Source: Alphaproteobacteria bacterium AO1-B (GTDB taxonomy: Bacteria > Pseudomonadota > Alphaproteobacteria > Rhizobiales > Stappiaceae). From it: 64,000 bases of DNA. The notes below the pieces were generated by a model. The model was not told where the DNA came from and did no database searches. It saw nothing but the letters and a program-made list of their open reading frames with translations. Location of the stretch: NCBI GenBank assembly GCA_001890945.1, contig MLAX01000003.1, forward strand, positions 558,001 to 622,000. Reading direction: 5' to 3'. The position numbers and the translations under genes are program-made. This document shows, in pieces, positions 35,910-45,435 of this stretch (position 1 is the stretch's first letter; every line of letters begins with the position of its first letter).

Positions 35910-38071
35910 GCCGGGTTCCGGATTATTCCAAGGTTCCGTTTCAGGACGCGCTTGGCGCGGCCAATGTCGGGGACGAGGCGGCCTGGACCACTCCTGAGGG
36001 CATCGATGTTGCTGCTGCATACAGTGCCGGTGACATTGCCGACCTGAAACATATCGGCACCTGGCCGGGTCTTCCGCCGTTCATGCGGGGGCCGTATCCC
36101 ACGATGTATGTCCAGCAGCCTTGGACTGTGCGCCAATATGCTGGGTTCTCGACGGCCGAAGACTCAAATGCGTTTTACCGGCGGAACCTTGCTGCTGGTC
36201 AGAAGGGTCTCTCGGTTGCTTTCGATCTTGCCACGCACCGGGGCTATGACAGCGATCATCCGCGTGTCTCGGGTGATGTTGGCATGGCCGGTGTCGCGAT
36301 CGATTCGATCTATGACATGCGCACGCTCTTTTCCGGCATCCCGCTGGACAAGATGAGCGTCTCCATGACCATGAACGGCGCAGTGTTGCCGGTGCTGGCA
36401 CTTTACATCGTTGCAGCGGAAGAGCAGGGCGTTGATCAAAAGGATCTCTCGGGCACCATTCAGAATGACATTCTGAAGGAGTTCATGGTCCGCAATACGT
36501 ACATTTATCCGCCGAAGTCGTCGATGAAGATCATCTCCGACATCTTCGCCTACACCTCACAGAACATGCCGCGGTTCAACTCGATTTCCATTTCCGGCTA
36601 TCACATGCAGGAAGCGGGTGCGACGGCGGATCTGGAGCTCGCCTACACGATTGCGGACGGCATCGAATATGCCCGCGCCGGTGTCGCGGCTGGCATGGAC
36701 ATTGACCAGTTTGCGCCGCGCCTGTCGTTCTTCTGGGCGATTGGCATGAACTTCTTCATGGAAGTTGCAAAGCTGCGCGCTGCGCGCCTGATCTGGGCGA
36801 CCTTGATGGAAGAAAACTTCCAGCCGAAGAACCCAAAATCCCTATCTCTGCGCACCCACTCTCAGACTTCCGGCTGGTCGCTTACGGCGCAGGATGTCTT
36901 CAATAACGTCATCCGTACGTGTGTGGAAGCAATGGCAGCGACACAGGGGCACACCCAGTCGCTGCACACCAATGCGCTGGACGAGGCGCTGGCACTACCG
37001 ACAGACTTTTCGGCGCGGATCGCCCGGAACACACAGCTTTTCCTGCAGCAGGAGAGTGGCACCACCAAGGTTATCGACCCTTGGGGCGGATCATACTATG
37101 TCGAGAAACTGACCGCAGATTTGGCCGAGAAGGCTATGGCGCACATCCGCGAAGTCGAAGAGCTGGGCGGCATGGCAAAAGCCATTGAAAAGGGTATTCC
37201 CAAGCTTCGGATCGAAGAAGCGGCGGCTAAGACCCAGGCGCGGATCGACAGCGGTGCGCAAACGGTTGTCGGCGTCAACAAGTTCAAGCCTGAGAGTGAA
37301 CAGGCCATCGACGTTCTCAAAGTCGACAATGCGACCGTGCGGGCCGCTCAGATCGACAAACTGAAACGCCTGCGCGCAGAGCGCAACGAAGCGGAAACGC
37401 AGGCCGCGCTCGATGCCCTGACAGAATGCGCGAAGACTGGTGAGGGCAATCTTCTGGATCTGTCCGTCAAGGCTGCGCGAGCGATGGCGACCGTTGGCGA
37501 AATTTCCTTTGCAATGGAGAAGGTCTTCGACCGTCATAAAGCAGAGATCAAATCGATTTCAGGAGTGTACAAGCGGGAGGCTGGCGCAATGTCCGGCACC
37601 ATGGAAAAGGTACAAAGCCTCGTTGCAACGTTTGAGGACAACGATGGCCGGCGTCCGCGTATCCTCGTTGCCAAGATGGGGCAAGACGGTCACGACCGCG
37701 GCCAGAAGGTGATTGCCTCGGCCTTTGCCGATCTCGGTTTTGACGTCGATATCGGCCCGTTGTTCCAAACCCCGGAAGAGGCGGCCCGGCAGGCGGTTGA
37801 GAACGATGTCCATGTGGTTGGCGTGTCGTCGCTGGCCGCAGGTCATTTGACGCTTGTTCCAGCGCTGAAAAAGGCGCTGGCCGATGAGGGCCGGGAGGAC
37901 ATCATGATCGTCGTGGGCGGTGTGGTTCCGCCGCAAGACTACGATGAGCTCTTTAAATCTGGAGCCGCAGCCATCTTTCCGCCGGGGACTGTCATTGCGG
38001 AAGCAGCTGTTGGGTTGATTGAAAAGCTGAATGTTCAGCTTGGTTACGCGTCGGCCCAGGCTGCCGAATAA
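35906..38071 (+). CDS. mutB: Methylmalonyl-CoA mutase large subunit
   Basis: Catalytic subunit, 721 residues, converting methylmalonyl-CoA to succinyl-CoA. The N-terminal barrel has [20 protein letters not shown] and [16 protein letters not shown]; the C-terminal B12-binding domain carries [15 protein letters not shown] (the DxHxxG histidine that ligates cobalt), [14 protein letters not shown] and [11 protein letters not shown]. This is the last step of propionyl-CoA use, so it can accept carbon from the methionine gamma-lyase/E1 locus at 9-13 kb. Epimerase and propionyl-CoA carboxylase are not in the window. Confidence 0.97.
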   Translation: MSRVPDYSKVPFQDALGAANVGDEAAWTTPEGIDVAAAYSAGDIADLKHIGTWPGLPPFMRGPYPTMYVQQPWTVRQYAGFSTAEDSNAFYRRNLAAGQKGLSVAFDLATHRGYDSDHPRVSGDVGMAGVAIDSIYDMRTLFSGIPLDKMSVSMTMNGAVLPVLALYIVAAEEQGVDQKDLSGTIQNDILKEFMVRNTYIYPPKSSMKIISDIFAYTSQNMPRFNSISISGYHMQEAGATADLELAYTIADGIEYARAGVAAGMDIDQFAPRLSFFWAIGMNFFMEVAKLRAARLIWATLMEENFQPKNPKSLSLRTHSQTSGWSLTAQDVFNNVIRTCVEAMAATQGHTQSLHTNALDEALALPTDFSARIARNTQLFLQQESGTTKVIDPWGGSYYVEKLTADLAEKAMAHIREVEELGGMAKAIEKGIPKLRIEEAAAKTQARIDSGAQTVVGVNKFKPESEQAIDVLKVDNATVRAAQIDKLKRLRAERNEAETQAALDALTECAKTGEGNLLDLSVKAARAMATVGEISFAMEKVFDRHKAEIKSISGVYKREAGAMSGTMEKVQSLVATFEDNDGRRPRILVAKMGQDGHDRGQKVIASAFADLGFDVDIGPLFQTPEEAARQAVENDVHVVGVSSLAAGHLTLVPALKKALADEGREDIMIVVGGVVPPQDYDELFKSGAAAIFPPGTVIAEAAVGLIEKLNVQLGYASAQAAE

Positions 38072-38095
38072 ACGTAATTGGCAATCAAATTTCGG

Positions 38096-38130
38096 ACCGG
38101 CTGCGGGGAACGCAGCCGGTTATTTTGTTT
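38096..38130 (+). terminator. Rho-independent terminator of mutAB
   Basis: ACCGGCTGCG (38096-38105), GGGAA loop, CGCAGCCGGT (38111-38120), then TATTTTGTTTT. It touches the stop codon of the convergent PilZ-like gene. Confidence 0.88.
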
Positions 38131-38440
38131 TGGCTGACTGCTTCAGGCTGAGTTGAACGGGCTTTTCCAGATACAAAACCCCCAAGTTAGAACCCACACG
38201 CCAGCGCACCTTCGCCAAGTTCACGGTCGCAAGCTTGGTATCAGCGACATAAAGCGTGTCGGGTAGATCAGCTTCGGCGTCCGGGATGACGACACCCGTC
38301 CCGCCGTTCTGAAGGTCGTAAAGTGTGCAATCACAAATGTCGGTTTTGTCGACTGTGAGGAGTTTTCCGTGCCTCAACCGTGTTCGGGAGGCCGGTGCCA
38401 GCCGTATTCCAGTATTGTCTGTAACTGACGGTGCATACAT
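38120..38440 (-). CDS. PilZ-like small protein
   Basis: 106 residues, no signal or membrane segment. Resembles a PilZ domain: an Arg-rich start (SRTRLRHGKLL), an internal segment with D and G near LYDLQNGGTGV, and a closing VRWRVGSNLGVLYLE strand as in V-W-R...G-V endings. The c-di-GMP motifs RxxxR and DxSxxG are imperfect, so binding is uncertain. Its stop overlaps the mutAB terminator. Confidence 0.55.
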   Translation of the reverse strand: MYAPSVTDNTGIRLAPASRTRLRHGKLLTVDKTDICDCTLYDLQNGGTGVVIPDAEADLPDTLYVADTKLATVNLAKVRWRVGSNLGVLYLEKPVQLSLKQSAKTK

Positions 38441-38561
38441 AAGAAATGAGCTCCAAAGGATATGATGCGCAATAATCCCGGAGCGTTTTAATTGTCAAAA
38501 TTTGCGATGAAATTACAGTAATCCGCGCAATTTCATATGTATTTGATGAAAGTTTGACGGG

Positions 38562-38777
38562 TTATGGATCTTCTGGCGCTTGGTAGATCAGAATGTCGCC
38601 CGGCTGACAGTCCAGAACTTCGCAGATCTTTTCCAAAGTTTCGAAGCGGACGCCCTTCACCTTTCCGGACTTGAGCAGGGACACATTCTGCTCGGTGATG
38701 CCGATCCGTTCGGCAAGCTCCTTCGACCGCATCTTTCGGCGGGCGAGCATCACATCCAGTTCGATAATGATCGGCAT
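38562..38777 (-). CDS. XRE-family regulator (YozG type)
   Basis: 71-residue single-domain Cro/CI-type HTH: MRSKELAERIGITEQNVSLL with KVKGVRFETLEKICEVLDCQ. Such short regulators are commonly encoded with DUF2975 membrane proteins, as here, 24 bp downstream of the second DUF2975 gene. The pair may form a simple membrane-linked regulatory unit. Confidence 0.9.
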   Translation of the reverse strand: MPIIIELDVMLARRKMRSKELAERIGITEQNVSLLKSGKVKGVRFETLEKICEVLDCQPGDILIYQAPEDP

Positions 38778-38801
38778 ATTCGAGACCCTGATGCGTTGAT
38801 G

Positions 38802-39383
38802 CTAGACGATTTGCCGGTTTTCTTCCGCAAGCAGGGCCGCCTCACGAAAGATCCATCCAAACAACAACATAAGCGCCCCAAGAATCATTGTGAAAATTTC
38901 GCCGCCATCGAGGGAAACGTCAATGACTCTCTCCACTTCCGGATAATCAAGTGTCGCGACCATGATCCCGACCGGATCACTGGCAATATCAAATACCGCA
39001 AATGAAATCATCCATGCGCCGAGCGAAAAGACATTTTCCAAAGCCTGCGGGGAAAAGTAGTCCCCAGTTTCAAAATGCCGGCATACCGATCGCAGCGCCC
39101 AAATGATTCCAAGAGCAAGCACAAAGTTGACCACCAGCAGCACTGCCAGGATAAACCGTTGTTCAATTGGGATGGCCGCAAGCGCTCTTTCACCTTCGCC
39201 AACCCAGATTGTTTCGTCGATGCTCCACGCTGGCCCTTGAGGAAAAAGGAACACAAAGGTCAGGCCGATCCCGACCGTCAAGGTGATTAATAGGGAGAGG
39301 GTTGCGATCCACTTGACCAGTCTTGCGACAATACGAATGCGCTTCAGGCGTTTGCTTTGTTCATTGATGGATGCGTCGACCAT
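38802..39383 (-). CDS. DUF2975 membrane protein, copy 2
   Basis: 193 residues with four predicted membrane segments (about 28-50, 75-95, 120-140, 160-180). It begins MVDASINEQSKRLKRIR; the start follows GAGGGATAAAA. It is the same length as the upstream copy and shares the blocks FSPQ, SDPVG and LDGGE...LGALMLLFGWI-REAAL, so the two arose by tandem duplication. Function unknown. Confidence 0.88.
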   Translation of the reverse strand: MVDASINEQSKRLKRIRIVARLVKWIATLSLLITLTVGIGLTFVFLFPQGPAWSIDETIWVGEGERALAAIPIEQRFILAVLLVVNFVLALGIIWALRSVCRHFETGDYFSPQALENVFSLGAWMISFAVFDIASDPVGIMVATLDYPEVERVIDVSLDGGEIFTMILGALMLLFGWIFREAALLAEENRQIV

Positions 39384-39402
39384 TTTTATCCCTCGGCCCA
39401 AA

Positions 39403-39984
39403 TCAGATAAATTGGCGGTTTTCATCCGCGATGAGCGCTGCTTCCCGCAAGATCCAGCCAAAAAGCAGCATCAAGGCCCCAAGAACAAAGAAGAACAGTT
39501 CTCCTCCATCCAGGGTCACATCAATTGACCGTTCGCCGGGTGGAAAATCATACGTCAAAAGCACCGAGCCAACTGGATCGCTGATCAGGTCAAAAGTTGC
39601 AAAGGCAATGAGCCAGACCCCAAAGGAAATGACACTTGCGAGGGTTTGGGGCGAGAAAAACTCCATGCTTTGGAACCGCTTGAAAACCTGTCGAATGTTC
39701 CAGCCGGCCAGCATCAAAAGCACAAATGCGATGCCGGATACGATCGACAAGCCGAAGCGCTGGATTTGAGGGATCTCGCCCAGTGGACGTTCAATGTCGG
39801 CGAAATCGATCGTTTCGTCAGGTGCGATCATCAGTTCGTTCGGCAGAGAAATCCCAACAATCACGATAAGGCCGAAAATCAAGATCAGGACCAGAATTCC
39901 GCTGACCATCCATTTCATGAACGCAGATACCCGCCTGATCCGTGTCAGTCGTTTTTCGCGTTCGGACCATTCCATCTCTGTCAT
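39403..39984 (-). CDS. DUF2975 membrane protein, copy 1
   Basis: 193 residues, four membrane segments, first gene of a three-gene unit (copy 1, copy 2 at 19-bp spacing, XRE regulator). Conserved tail TLDGGELFFFVLGALMLLFG. The start at 39984 follows GGAGGAAATC; the frame remains open to 40035. The N-terminal SEREKRLTRIRRVSAFMKWM mirrors copy 2. Confidence 0.88.
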   Translation of the reverse strand: MTEMEWSEREKRLTRIRRVSAFMKWMVSGILVLILIFGLIVIVGISLPNELMIAPDETIDFADIERPLGEIPQIQRFGLSIVSGIAFVLLMLAGWNIRQVFKRFQSMEFFSPQTLASVISFGVWLIAFATFDLISDPVGSVLLTYDFPPGERSIDVTLDGGELFFFVLGALMLLFGWILREAALIADENRQFI

Positions 39985-40287
39985 GATTTCCTCCGGCCTT
40001 GATTGGGAAAAGGCCAATACACTTTGATAAATCAATTAGTTCTACGAACTCAGAGCCTTTGGGCCAGTGCGTTCAGCGCGCGTTCATCCGCAAGGGAAGA
40101 TGTTGGTACGCGGGTGAGTGCTGCCCTTTGACGAAAAGAGCCTCTAGTCCATTTTGAAAAAAAACGCAAACTCAAAACATTGCTGTTGACAAAATAATCA
40201 TCGTTGTGATTTTTAAAATTATCGTTTTGCAATAATTTTTGATTGTTGTAGTGCGGGTTTGACGAGATAACCGAAGTGAGACCTCCC
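39985..40287. other. 303-bp divergent intergenic region
   Basis: AT-rich 40140-40260. It contains TTGACA at 40186-40191 with TAAAAT at 40214-40219, spacing too long (22) for a confident promoter. Should hold promoters for the DUF2975 unit and the porin. Confidence 0.4.
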
Positions 40288-41049
40288 ATGGTAAGTTCCT
40301 TTACCAATCGCGATAGTTGCGTTTTTTATGGCTGTTCGCCGCGGCCAAAACCGTTTCGGCGCCGCCGGAATTCCTTACCGAATACAAGGCATTGGCTGGT
40401 AAAGCCCTTTGTATTATGCGCAGCCCTAGCTGTTCTGGTCGGCGGGGCCAAAGCCGCCGACATGCCAGTCGCTGGTGGAACTGATTTTGTTCCAATGGCT
40501 CCTGCCGGGTCCATTTGGGCAGGACCGTATCTCGGATTTGAGGCCGGAGGGTCTCAAACTGTCACGGATGTGAAAGCTGGCGGTCAGAAGAAAGACTATT
40601 CCCGTTTCGATGCCGCGTTTGGTGTTTTTGGCGGCTACAACTGGGAAGTTTCCCGGGTGATCTTGGGCGTGGAAGGGGCCGCGACTTATATTGGTGACAC
40701 GAAAAAAGGTCAGCATCCGGTGCTGGGAATGATCGAGACCGGGTCCAAGTGGTCGGTGACTGCAAAAACCCGGGTCGGTCTGCCAATCAACAATTTCATG
40801 CCGTATATCAGTCTCGGCGTTGCTGCGACCGATCACAGCCTGAAGACCAATGGCCGGACCGAGAGTTCGGTCGGGCTTGGTGCGGTTCTTGGCGCCGGTG
40901 TGGAAGTCGCCATGCACGACAACTGGCGTCTTCGCGCCGATTACACATTGACCGGGATCGCCGACACCAAGGATACCTTTGCCGGAACGCAGGCCAAGCG
41001 TACCGCCGGGAACCATCGTTTGATGCTCGGTATTTCGCGTGCCTTCTAA
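40288..41049 (+). CDS. Outer membrane beta-barrel protein, Omp25/RopB-like
   Basis: 253 residues. A signal peptide ends at GGAKA-ADMPV, the ADxP start of mature alphaproteobacterial Omp25-type proteins. The barrel follows: WAGPYLGFEAGG, FGVFGGYNWEVSRVILGVEG, YISLGVAATDHS, the repeated amphipathic strands and a C-terminal aromatic (ISRAF) for BAM recognition. The n-region before the hydrophobic core is about 38 residues, unusually long, so the true start may lie further in (no good ATG) or this is an extended signal peptide. Confidence 0.85.
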   Translation: MVSSFTNRDSCVFYGCSPRPKPFRRRRNSLPNTRHWLVKPFVLCAALAVLVGGAKAADMPVAGGTDFVPMAPAGSIWAGPYLGFEAGGSQTVTDVKAGGQKKDYSRFDAAFGVFGGYNWEVSRVILGVEGAATYIGDTKKGQHPVLGMIETGSKWSVTAKTRVGLPINNFMPYISLGVAATDHSLKTNGRTESSVGLGAVLGAGVEVAMHDNWRLRADYTLTGIADTKDTFAGTQAKRTAGNHRLMLGISRAF

Positions 41050-41072
41050 CGACCTCAATCCTTGAAATACAA

Positions 41073-41116
41073 CTACGGCTGCGCATCGATAAACGCGCAG
41101 CCGTAGGTCTTTTTGT
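41073..41116 (+). terminator. Terminator of the porin gene
   Basis: CTACGGCTGCGC (41073-41084) pairs perfectly with GCGCAGCCGTAG (41095-41106), then GTCTTTTTG. Confidence 0.88.
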
Positions 41117-41127
41117 TTCAGTTGTTC

Positions 41128-42483
41128 CTAGCCATAGACCAGATTTGGCAGCCAGGTGATGATGCCGGGGAACATCATACAGAGCACCAATCCGATGATT
41201 TGAAGCGCCAGGAAGGGTAGGGCGGACTTGAAGATGTCCGTCATCGGGATGTCCGGGGGCGCAACACCGCGCAGATAGAACAGCGCATAGCCAAACGGTG
41301 GCGACAAGAAGCTCATCTGCATGTTGACGAGATAAAGCACCCCGAACCAAAGGACGAGGTCGTCCGGGTTGTCGAGCCCGAAGGCCGCTGCGCCGAGTGC
41401 TTTGACGATCGGCACGAAGATCGGCACACAGAGCAGCAGGATCCCGACCCAGTCGAGGAACATGCCAAGGATCACCAGCACCACCTGCATCAGGATCAGG
41501 ATGCCCCAGGGGCCGAGGCCGGTGGCTTCCAGAGCGCCTTGCACAAACTGCTGGCCGCCTTCTAGGACGTATAGCCCGACAAAGATGGTAGCACCGAACA
41601 TGATCCAGATGACCATGGCGGAGGCCTTGAGGGTTGTCAGAGAAGCCTCGCGCAGTGTCTGCCAGTCAAGATTCCGGTGAATGGCGGCCACGATGATGGC
41701 CCCGAAAGTCCCAATCCCGGCCGCTTCCACCGGCGTTGCAACACCGGTAAAGATGACCCCGAGAACGATTGCGATCAGTGCAATCGGCGCTGACATGCCG
41801 GACATGAGCCGCATTTTTTCCTTGAAGGGAATGCGCTCTTCTTCCGGGATCGGCGGGCCTTTTTGAGGGCTGATCGTACAGGAAATGATCACGTAGAGGA
41901 TGTACATCCCCGAGAGCAACAGCCCCGGCACGACCGCCCCGATGAACAGCTCTCCAACGGATTGTTCGGCCACGACGGCATAGATGATCGCAAGGATCGA
42001 CGGCGGGATCAGAATGCCGAGCGTACCCCCGGCCATGATCGATCCCATGGCGATCTTCGGGTCATAATGACGTTTCAGCATGGCAGGCAGGGCGATGATG
42101 CCCATGGTAACCACCGCCGCACCGATCACACCCACCATCGCCGCCAGAACTGTGGACGCAATGATGGTTGCGGCCGCCAGTCCGCCCTTAACACCCCCGA
42201 GCACCTTGTAGATGACATCGAACATGTCGTTGATGATGCCCGCTCGCTCCAGCATCGACGCCATGAAGATGAACAAGGGGATCGCCGAGAGCTGGTAGTT
42301 CGTCATCAGCGGGAAGATGCGCGACGGCACGATATTCAGCGCGCGTTCGTCGCCCAAAATGAACAGGAACACGCAGGCCAAGCCGCCGGTCACGAAGGCG
42401 AGCGGGAGGCCCGCCATCAATAGCACCAGCAGTGATCCGAACATGATGAGTGTCAGCCACTCAATGCCAATTTCAAGACCCAT
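41128..42483 (-). CDS. dctM: TRAP transporter large permease subunit DctM
   Basis: 451-residue, 12-helix membrane protein of the DctM/YiaN family; moves the solute with sodium ions. Recognisable segments are MVGVIGAAVVTMGIIALPAM, GGTLGILIPPS and the C-terminal SFLSPPFGYALFYLRG. The gene is 3 bp after the dctQ-like gene. Substrate not determined; the binding protein is encoded first in the unit. Confidence 0.93.
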   Translation of the reverse strand: MGLEIGIEWLTLIMFGSLLVLLMAGLPLAFVTGGLACVFLFILGDERALNIVPSRIFPLMTNYQLSAIPLFIFMASMLERAGIINDMFDVIYKVLGGVKGGLAAATIIASTVLAAMVGVIGAAVVTMGIIALPAMLKRHYDPKIAMGSIMAGGTLGILIPPSILAIIYAVVAEQSVGELFIGAVVPGLLLSGMYILYVIISCTISPQKGPPIPEEERIPFKEKMRLMSGMSAPIALIAIVLGVIFTGVATPVEAAGIGTFGAIIVAAIHRNLDWQTLREASLTTLKASAMVIWIMFGATIFVGLYVLEGGQQFVQGALEATGLGPWGILILMQVVLVILGMFLDWVGILLLCVPIFVPIVKALGAAAFGLDNPDDLVLWFGVLYLVNMQMSFLSPPFGYALFYLRGVAPPDIPMTDIFKSALPFLALQIIGLVLCMMFPGIITWLPNLVYG

Positions 42484-42486
42484 TCT

Positions 42487-43809
42487 TTAGGTCCTCCCCA
42501 CAAGCGCGCGGAGGTCCTGCGCGAATTTCGATATGCCTTGAAGCACCAGAAGCAGCCCGCCGATGATCATGACCATTTTCATCGGCCAAAGGGGAACTTC
42601 CCACTCGTTGAAGCTGATTTCGCCCCAGCGGATGTTCGGGTCAGTCCATTGGGCAAGGTTCCAGCTTGTGATGACTTCTCCAAAGCCGATCTCGCCCCGG
42701 GCCCAATCCGAAATCAGGGAGTTTCCTGAGGGAACGGCAATCGCGTCGAACGCGAAAATCCATGACGTCACCAAAAGCGTGCCGGCAAAGATGAAGAAGA
42801 AGACCGAGGTTAGCAGATCCACGATCGCCTTGCGGCGTTTGGAAAGTGGCGCGTAGAAGATGTCGACCCGGACGTGGGATTCTGTCAGCATCGCATAGGA
42901 GCCCGCAATCAGGTATTGCATGCCGAACATGAGGTACATGGCCTCATGCGCCCAGTTCGTGGGGCTGCCGAAGACATAGCGGCTCATAACCTCGAAGTAG
43001 TAGACAATCACCGCGATCACGGCCCAATAGGCCACAAACTCGCCGCAGAAAAGGGAGAGGCGATCGATCCATCCGGTCCAGCCGCTCGACACGTAACTCG
43101 CGTCGTCTTTCCGCTCCGCCTCTTCAAGGGCTTTCAGCTTGAGCTCGGCTTCACTGAGCTCCGGTTCTGGCGGCAGGTTGGCGTTGGCCTTGCGCACAAG
43201 TCCGGGCAGAAGGATCGCGTCGACCGCCACCCCGGCCAGGATAAGCCAGAAGGCATATTTCGCGATGTTTTGCCAGAATTCCAGATTGGCTTGCGCTTCT
43301 TCAGCCGCCGGCCGTGCGGTTTCCAGGTCCGCTTCGGCCTCGGCCATGCGTTCGCGGCCTTGTTCGATCCTCTGTTCGGCTCTGCGGACATCGCGCTGGG
43401 CACGCCGTTCGGCGAAGCTCCCGACTTCGGCTTCCGCGAGCTTTTGGCGCATTTCCGGCAGTTCAGCTTCGGCAGAGGTAACCCGGCCGCCTTCACGGTC
43501 AAGTGTCCGTTCTGCCTGGCGGACGAGATTGGACATGTCGGAGGCGACCGATCGCGCATCCTGCCCCTGGGAATTGGCGAAAAGAATGACAATGAAGACC
43601 GGGATATAGAGCAGGCCGATCATGCTTTTGAGATAAAGCCTGTGCAGTCCTAATATGCCGCCGGTCACCAAGATGAAATAGCCCAGAACGGTTGAATATG
43701 TCCGTTCTTTGGGTTTTGGCCGCTTGGCCAGAGTTGCCGCGATGATCGGAAACAGGATCAGGCCGAGCCAATAGGCCCAGTGCGGCAGAGTGAAATCCAA
43801 TTGAGGCAT
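42487..43809 (-). CDS. dctQ: TRAP small permease subunit DctQ with N-terminal TM2-like/coiled-coil extension
   Basis: 440 residues, against about 160-200 for normal DctQ. The C-terminal 230 residues are the DctQ domain with four helices (around FVAYWAVIAVIVYYFEVMSR, and SHVRVDIFYAPLSKRRK). The N-terminal part begins MPQLDFTLPHWAYWLGLILF, then GYFILVTGGILGLHRLYLKS, a TM2-domain-like GxHRxY pattern. Next is a charged Ala/Glu/Arg-rich segment (about 85-170) that reads as a coiled coil, then another hydrophobic helix. The start at 43809 follows GAAGGACAAGGC. Confidence 0.85.
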   Translation of the reverse strand: MPQLDFTLPHWAYWLGLILFPIIAATLAKRPKPKERTYSTVLGYFILVTGGILGLHRLYLKSMIGLLYIPVFIVILFANSQGQDARSVASDMSNLVRQAERTLDREGGRVTSAEAELPEMRQKLAEAEVGSFAERRAQRDVRRAEQRIEQGRERMAEAEADLETARPAAEEAQANLEFWQNIAKYAFWLILAGVAVDAILLPGLVRKANANLPPEPELSEAELKLKALEEAERKDDASYVSSGWTGWIDRLSLFCGEFVAYWAVIAVIVYYFEVMSRYVFGSPTNWAHEAMYLMFGMQYLIAGSYAMLTESHVRVDIFYAPLSKRRKAIVDLLTSVFFFIFAGTLLVTSWIFAFDAIAVPSGNSLISDWARGEIGFGEVITSWNLAQWTDPNIRWGEISFNEWEVPLWPMKMVMIIGGLLLVLQGISKFAQDLRALVGRT

Positions 43810-43952
43810 GCCTTGTCCTTCCCCCGGGCAGTCGCAGTTTCCATGCAAGGAGGCGTCTGCCCTGACACCTGTTACCGCTCGGCTTTATGAAAAGCCGCAC
43901 AGCTCAGGGTGGCGTGCATTGTTGTTCGGCGAACCTAACGTTGAGGTGAGAG

Positions 43953-43976
43953 GTCCGCGCAGTTTCCTGCGCGGAC
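43953..43976 (-). promoter_or_regulatory. Hairpin between dctP and dctQ
   Basis: GTCCGCGCAG (43953-43962), TTTC, CTGCGCGGAC (43967-43976): perfect 10-bp stem with no T-tract, in the 198-bp space after dctP. Probably stabilises the dctP transcript or partly terminates, lowering permease expression relative to the binding protein. Confidence 0.6.
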
Positions 43977-44007
43977 TTGGTGACTTCCTACGTAGCCGGT
44001 TTGTGGC

Positions 44008-45114
44008 TTAGAGCTTCAGCTCAAGGCCTTCCGTCAACGCCGGATCAACATAGCCCAGCGAGCCGGACATCATGTAGTCGAGCTGCATTTTGAACACACG
44101 GGCGCTGTCTGCGTCGCGGTTTGCATAGTTGAACCAGATCGGAACAGCGACCTCGGTCATCAGCTCGACGTCGTCCTGCGTCAGGCGGGTAACTTCCGTG
44201 CCATCTGCCTCGAACTTCGCCCAGGCATCCTGGTCGGCCTTCTGGATCGCAGCGTGGTGTGCGTCGGAGTACACATGTGTTTCCATCTCGACGAACTGCT
44301 GCATCTGCGGGCTGAGCTTGTTCCAGGCGTCCATGCCGACGGTGATGTCCATGATGTCGACCGGCTGGTAGAGCGACATAAACCCTGGAGGACCCATGAC
44401 GATGTAGTCGGTAACCTGGCTGAACCCGAGGGCATAGTTGACCGCTGGACCCACATAGTCGGCAACGTCGATGGTGCCTTTTTCAAGGGCGGGGAAAATC
44501 TCGGATCCCGGCAGAACGGTTGTCTCTGCGCCAATCTCGGTGAATACCTCGGCAACCATGCCGCCCGGCAGGCGCATCTTGCGGCCGCGGAAATCGTCGA
44601 TAGACCGGATCGGAACCTTGGAGTGGATGATGTTCGGGCCGTGGTGTACCGGGCCGACGAATTTCATGCCTTGTTTCTCGTAAAGCTCACGGGCGATATC
44701 AATCCCGCCGAGGCCGTAGTAGAAAACATCAAATTCATGCGGGTTGCGCAGGCCAAGCGGGATCGATGTCAAGAATGTTGCTGCCGGAATGATGCCCTGC
44801 GCGTAGATCGTAAATGGGTTCACGGCGTCAAGAACACCGTTTTTCACCGCGTCATAAAGCTGAAAGTCACCGACCACGTCGTTCGCGCCGAACGGCTGGA
44901 ACGCCAATTCGCCGCCAGTTTTCTCGACGATTGTTGCGCACCAGTCCTTGAAGATCTGCAGGCCAGCGCCGCCGGGCCAAGAGGTCTGGATTTTCCAGGT
45001 GGTCGTTTGCCCTTGGGCGGTCGCGATGTGCGGGGCTGCAAGAGTCGCGGCACCGGCAACGCCAGCGCCCGCAATGCCGCGAAGTGCGTCGCGGCGGGTC
45101 GTAAGCTTCGTCAT
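44008..45114 (-). CDS. dctP: TRAP transporter substrate-binding protein DctP
   Basis: 368 residues with a twin-arginine-type signal peptide (TTRRDALRGIAGAGVAGAA, cleavage after ATAQ). The mature protein (TTTWKIQTSWPGGAG onward) is of the DctP family that includes 2-oxo acid binders (TakP type). YALGFSQVTDYIV and PGFMSLYQPVD are typical. The start at 45114 follows GGGAGGAATTT; the frame is open back to 45231. It is the first gene of the dctPQM unit. Confidence 0.93.
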   Translation of the reverse strand: MTKLTTRRDALRGIAGAGVAGAATLAAPHIATAQGQTTTWKIQTSWPGGAGLQIFKDWCATIVEKTGGELAFQPFGANDVVGDFQLYDAVKNGVLDAVNPFTIYAQGIIPAATFLTSIPLGLRNPHEFDVFYYGLGGIDIARELYEKQGMKFVGPVHHGPNIIHSKVPIRSIDDFRGRKMRLPGGMVAEVFTEIGAETTVLPGSEIFPALEKGTIDVADYVGPAVNYALGFSQVTDYIVMGPPGFMSLYQPVDIMDITVGMDAWNKLSPQMQQFVEMETHVYSDAHHAAIQKADQDAWAKFEADGTEVTRLTQDDVELMTEVAVPIWFNYANRDADSARVFKMQLDYMMSGSLGYVDPALTEGLELKL

Positions 45115-45435
45115 AAATTCCTCCCAATTCGCTTGAGAGAGATCATCTGAAGAGCGTTTCGGCAGGCCTCCCAACCGTGCCGTGGAGTGTGCCCGTTTTT
45201 TATTGTTCGAAGCAATGCTGCGAATGTTCAATAAATCTAACAGGTTAGTAGATTGCCCTCAGTTTTTTATCTCCCAGCAACATAAAAGGATAGGACAGTT
45301 TCAAAGTTCGGCAACTATGCGATCTAAGATAAATATTTTTTCTTTTTTGGAAATAATCGGTTCTACTATCAATTTAGATGAGCGTAATGGAAACTATCCA
45401 TTTTGAAAAGTTATCTGTCAGCGATGACGACCCGG
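45115..45435. other. 321-bp AT-rich intergenic region
   Basis: Upstream of dctP and downstream of the haloacid dehalogenase gene. AT-rich; contains an imperfect inverted motif around ATTGTTCG...CGAATGTTCAAT (about 45202-45233) that could be an operator for dctPQM. No coding frame is convincing. Confidence 0.4.
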
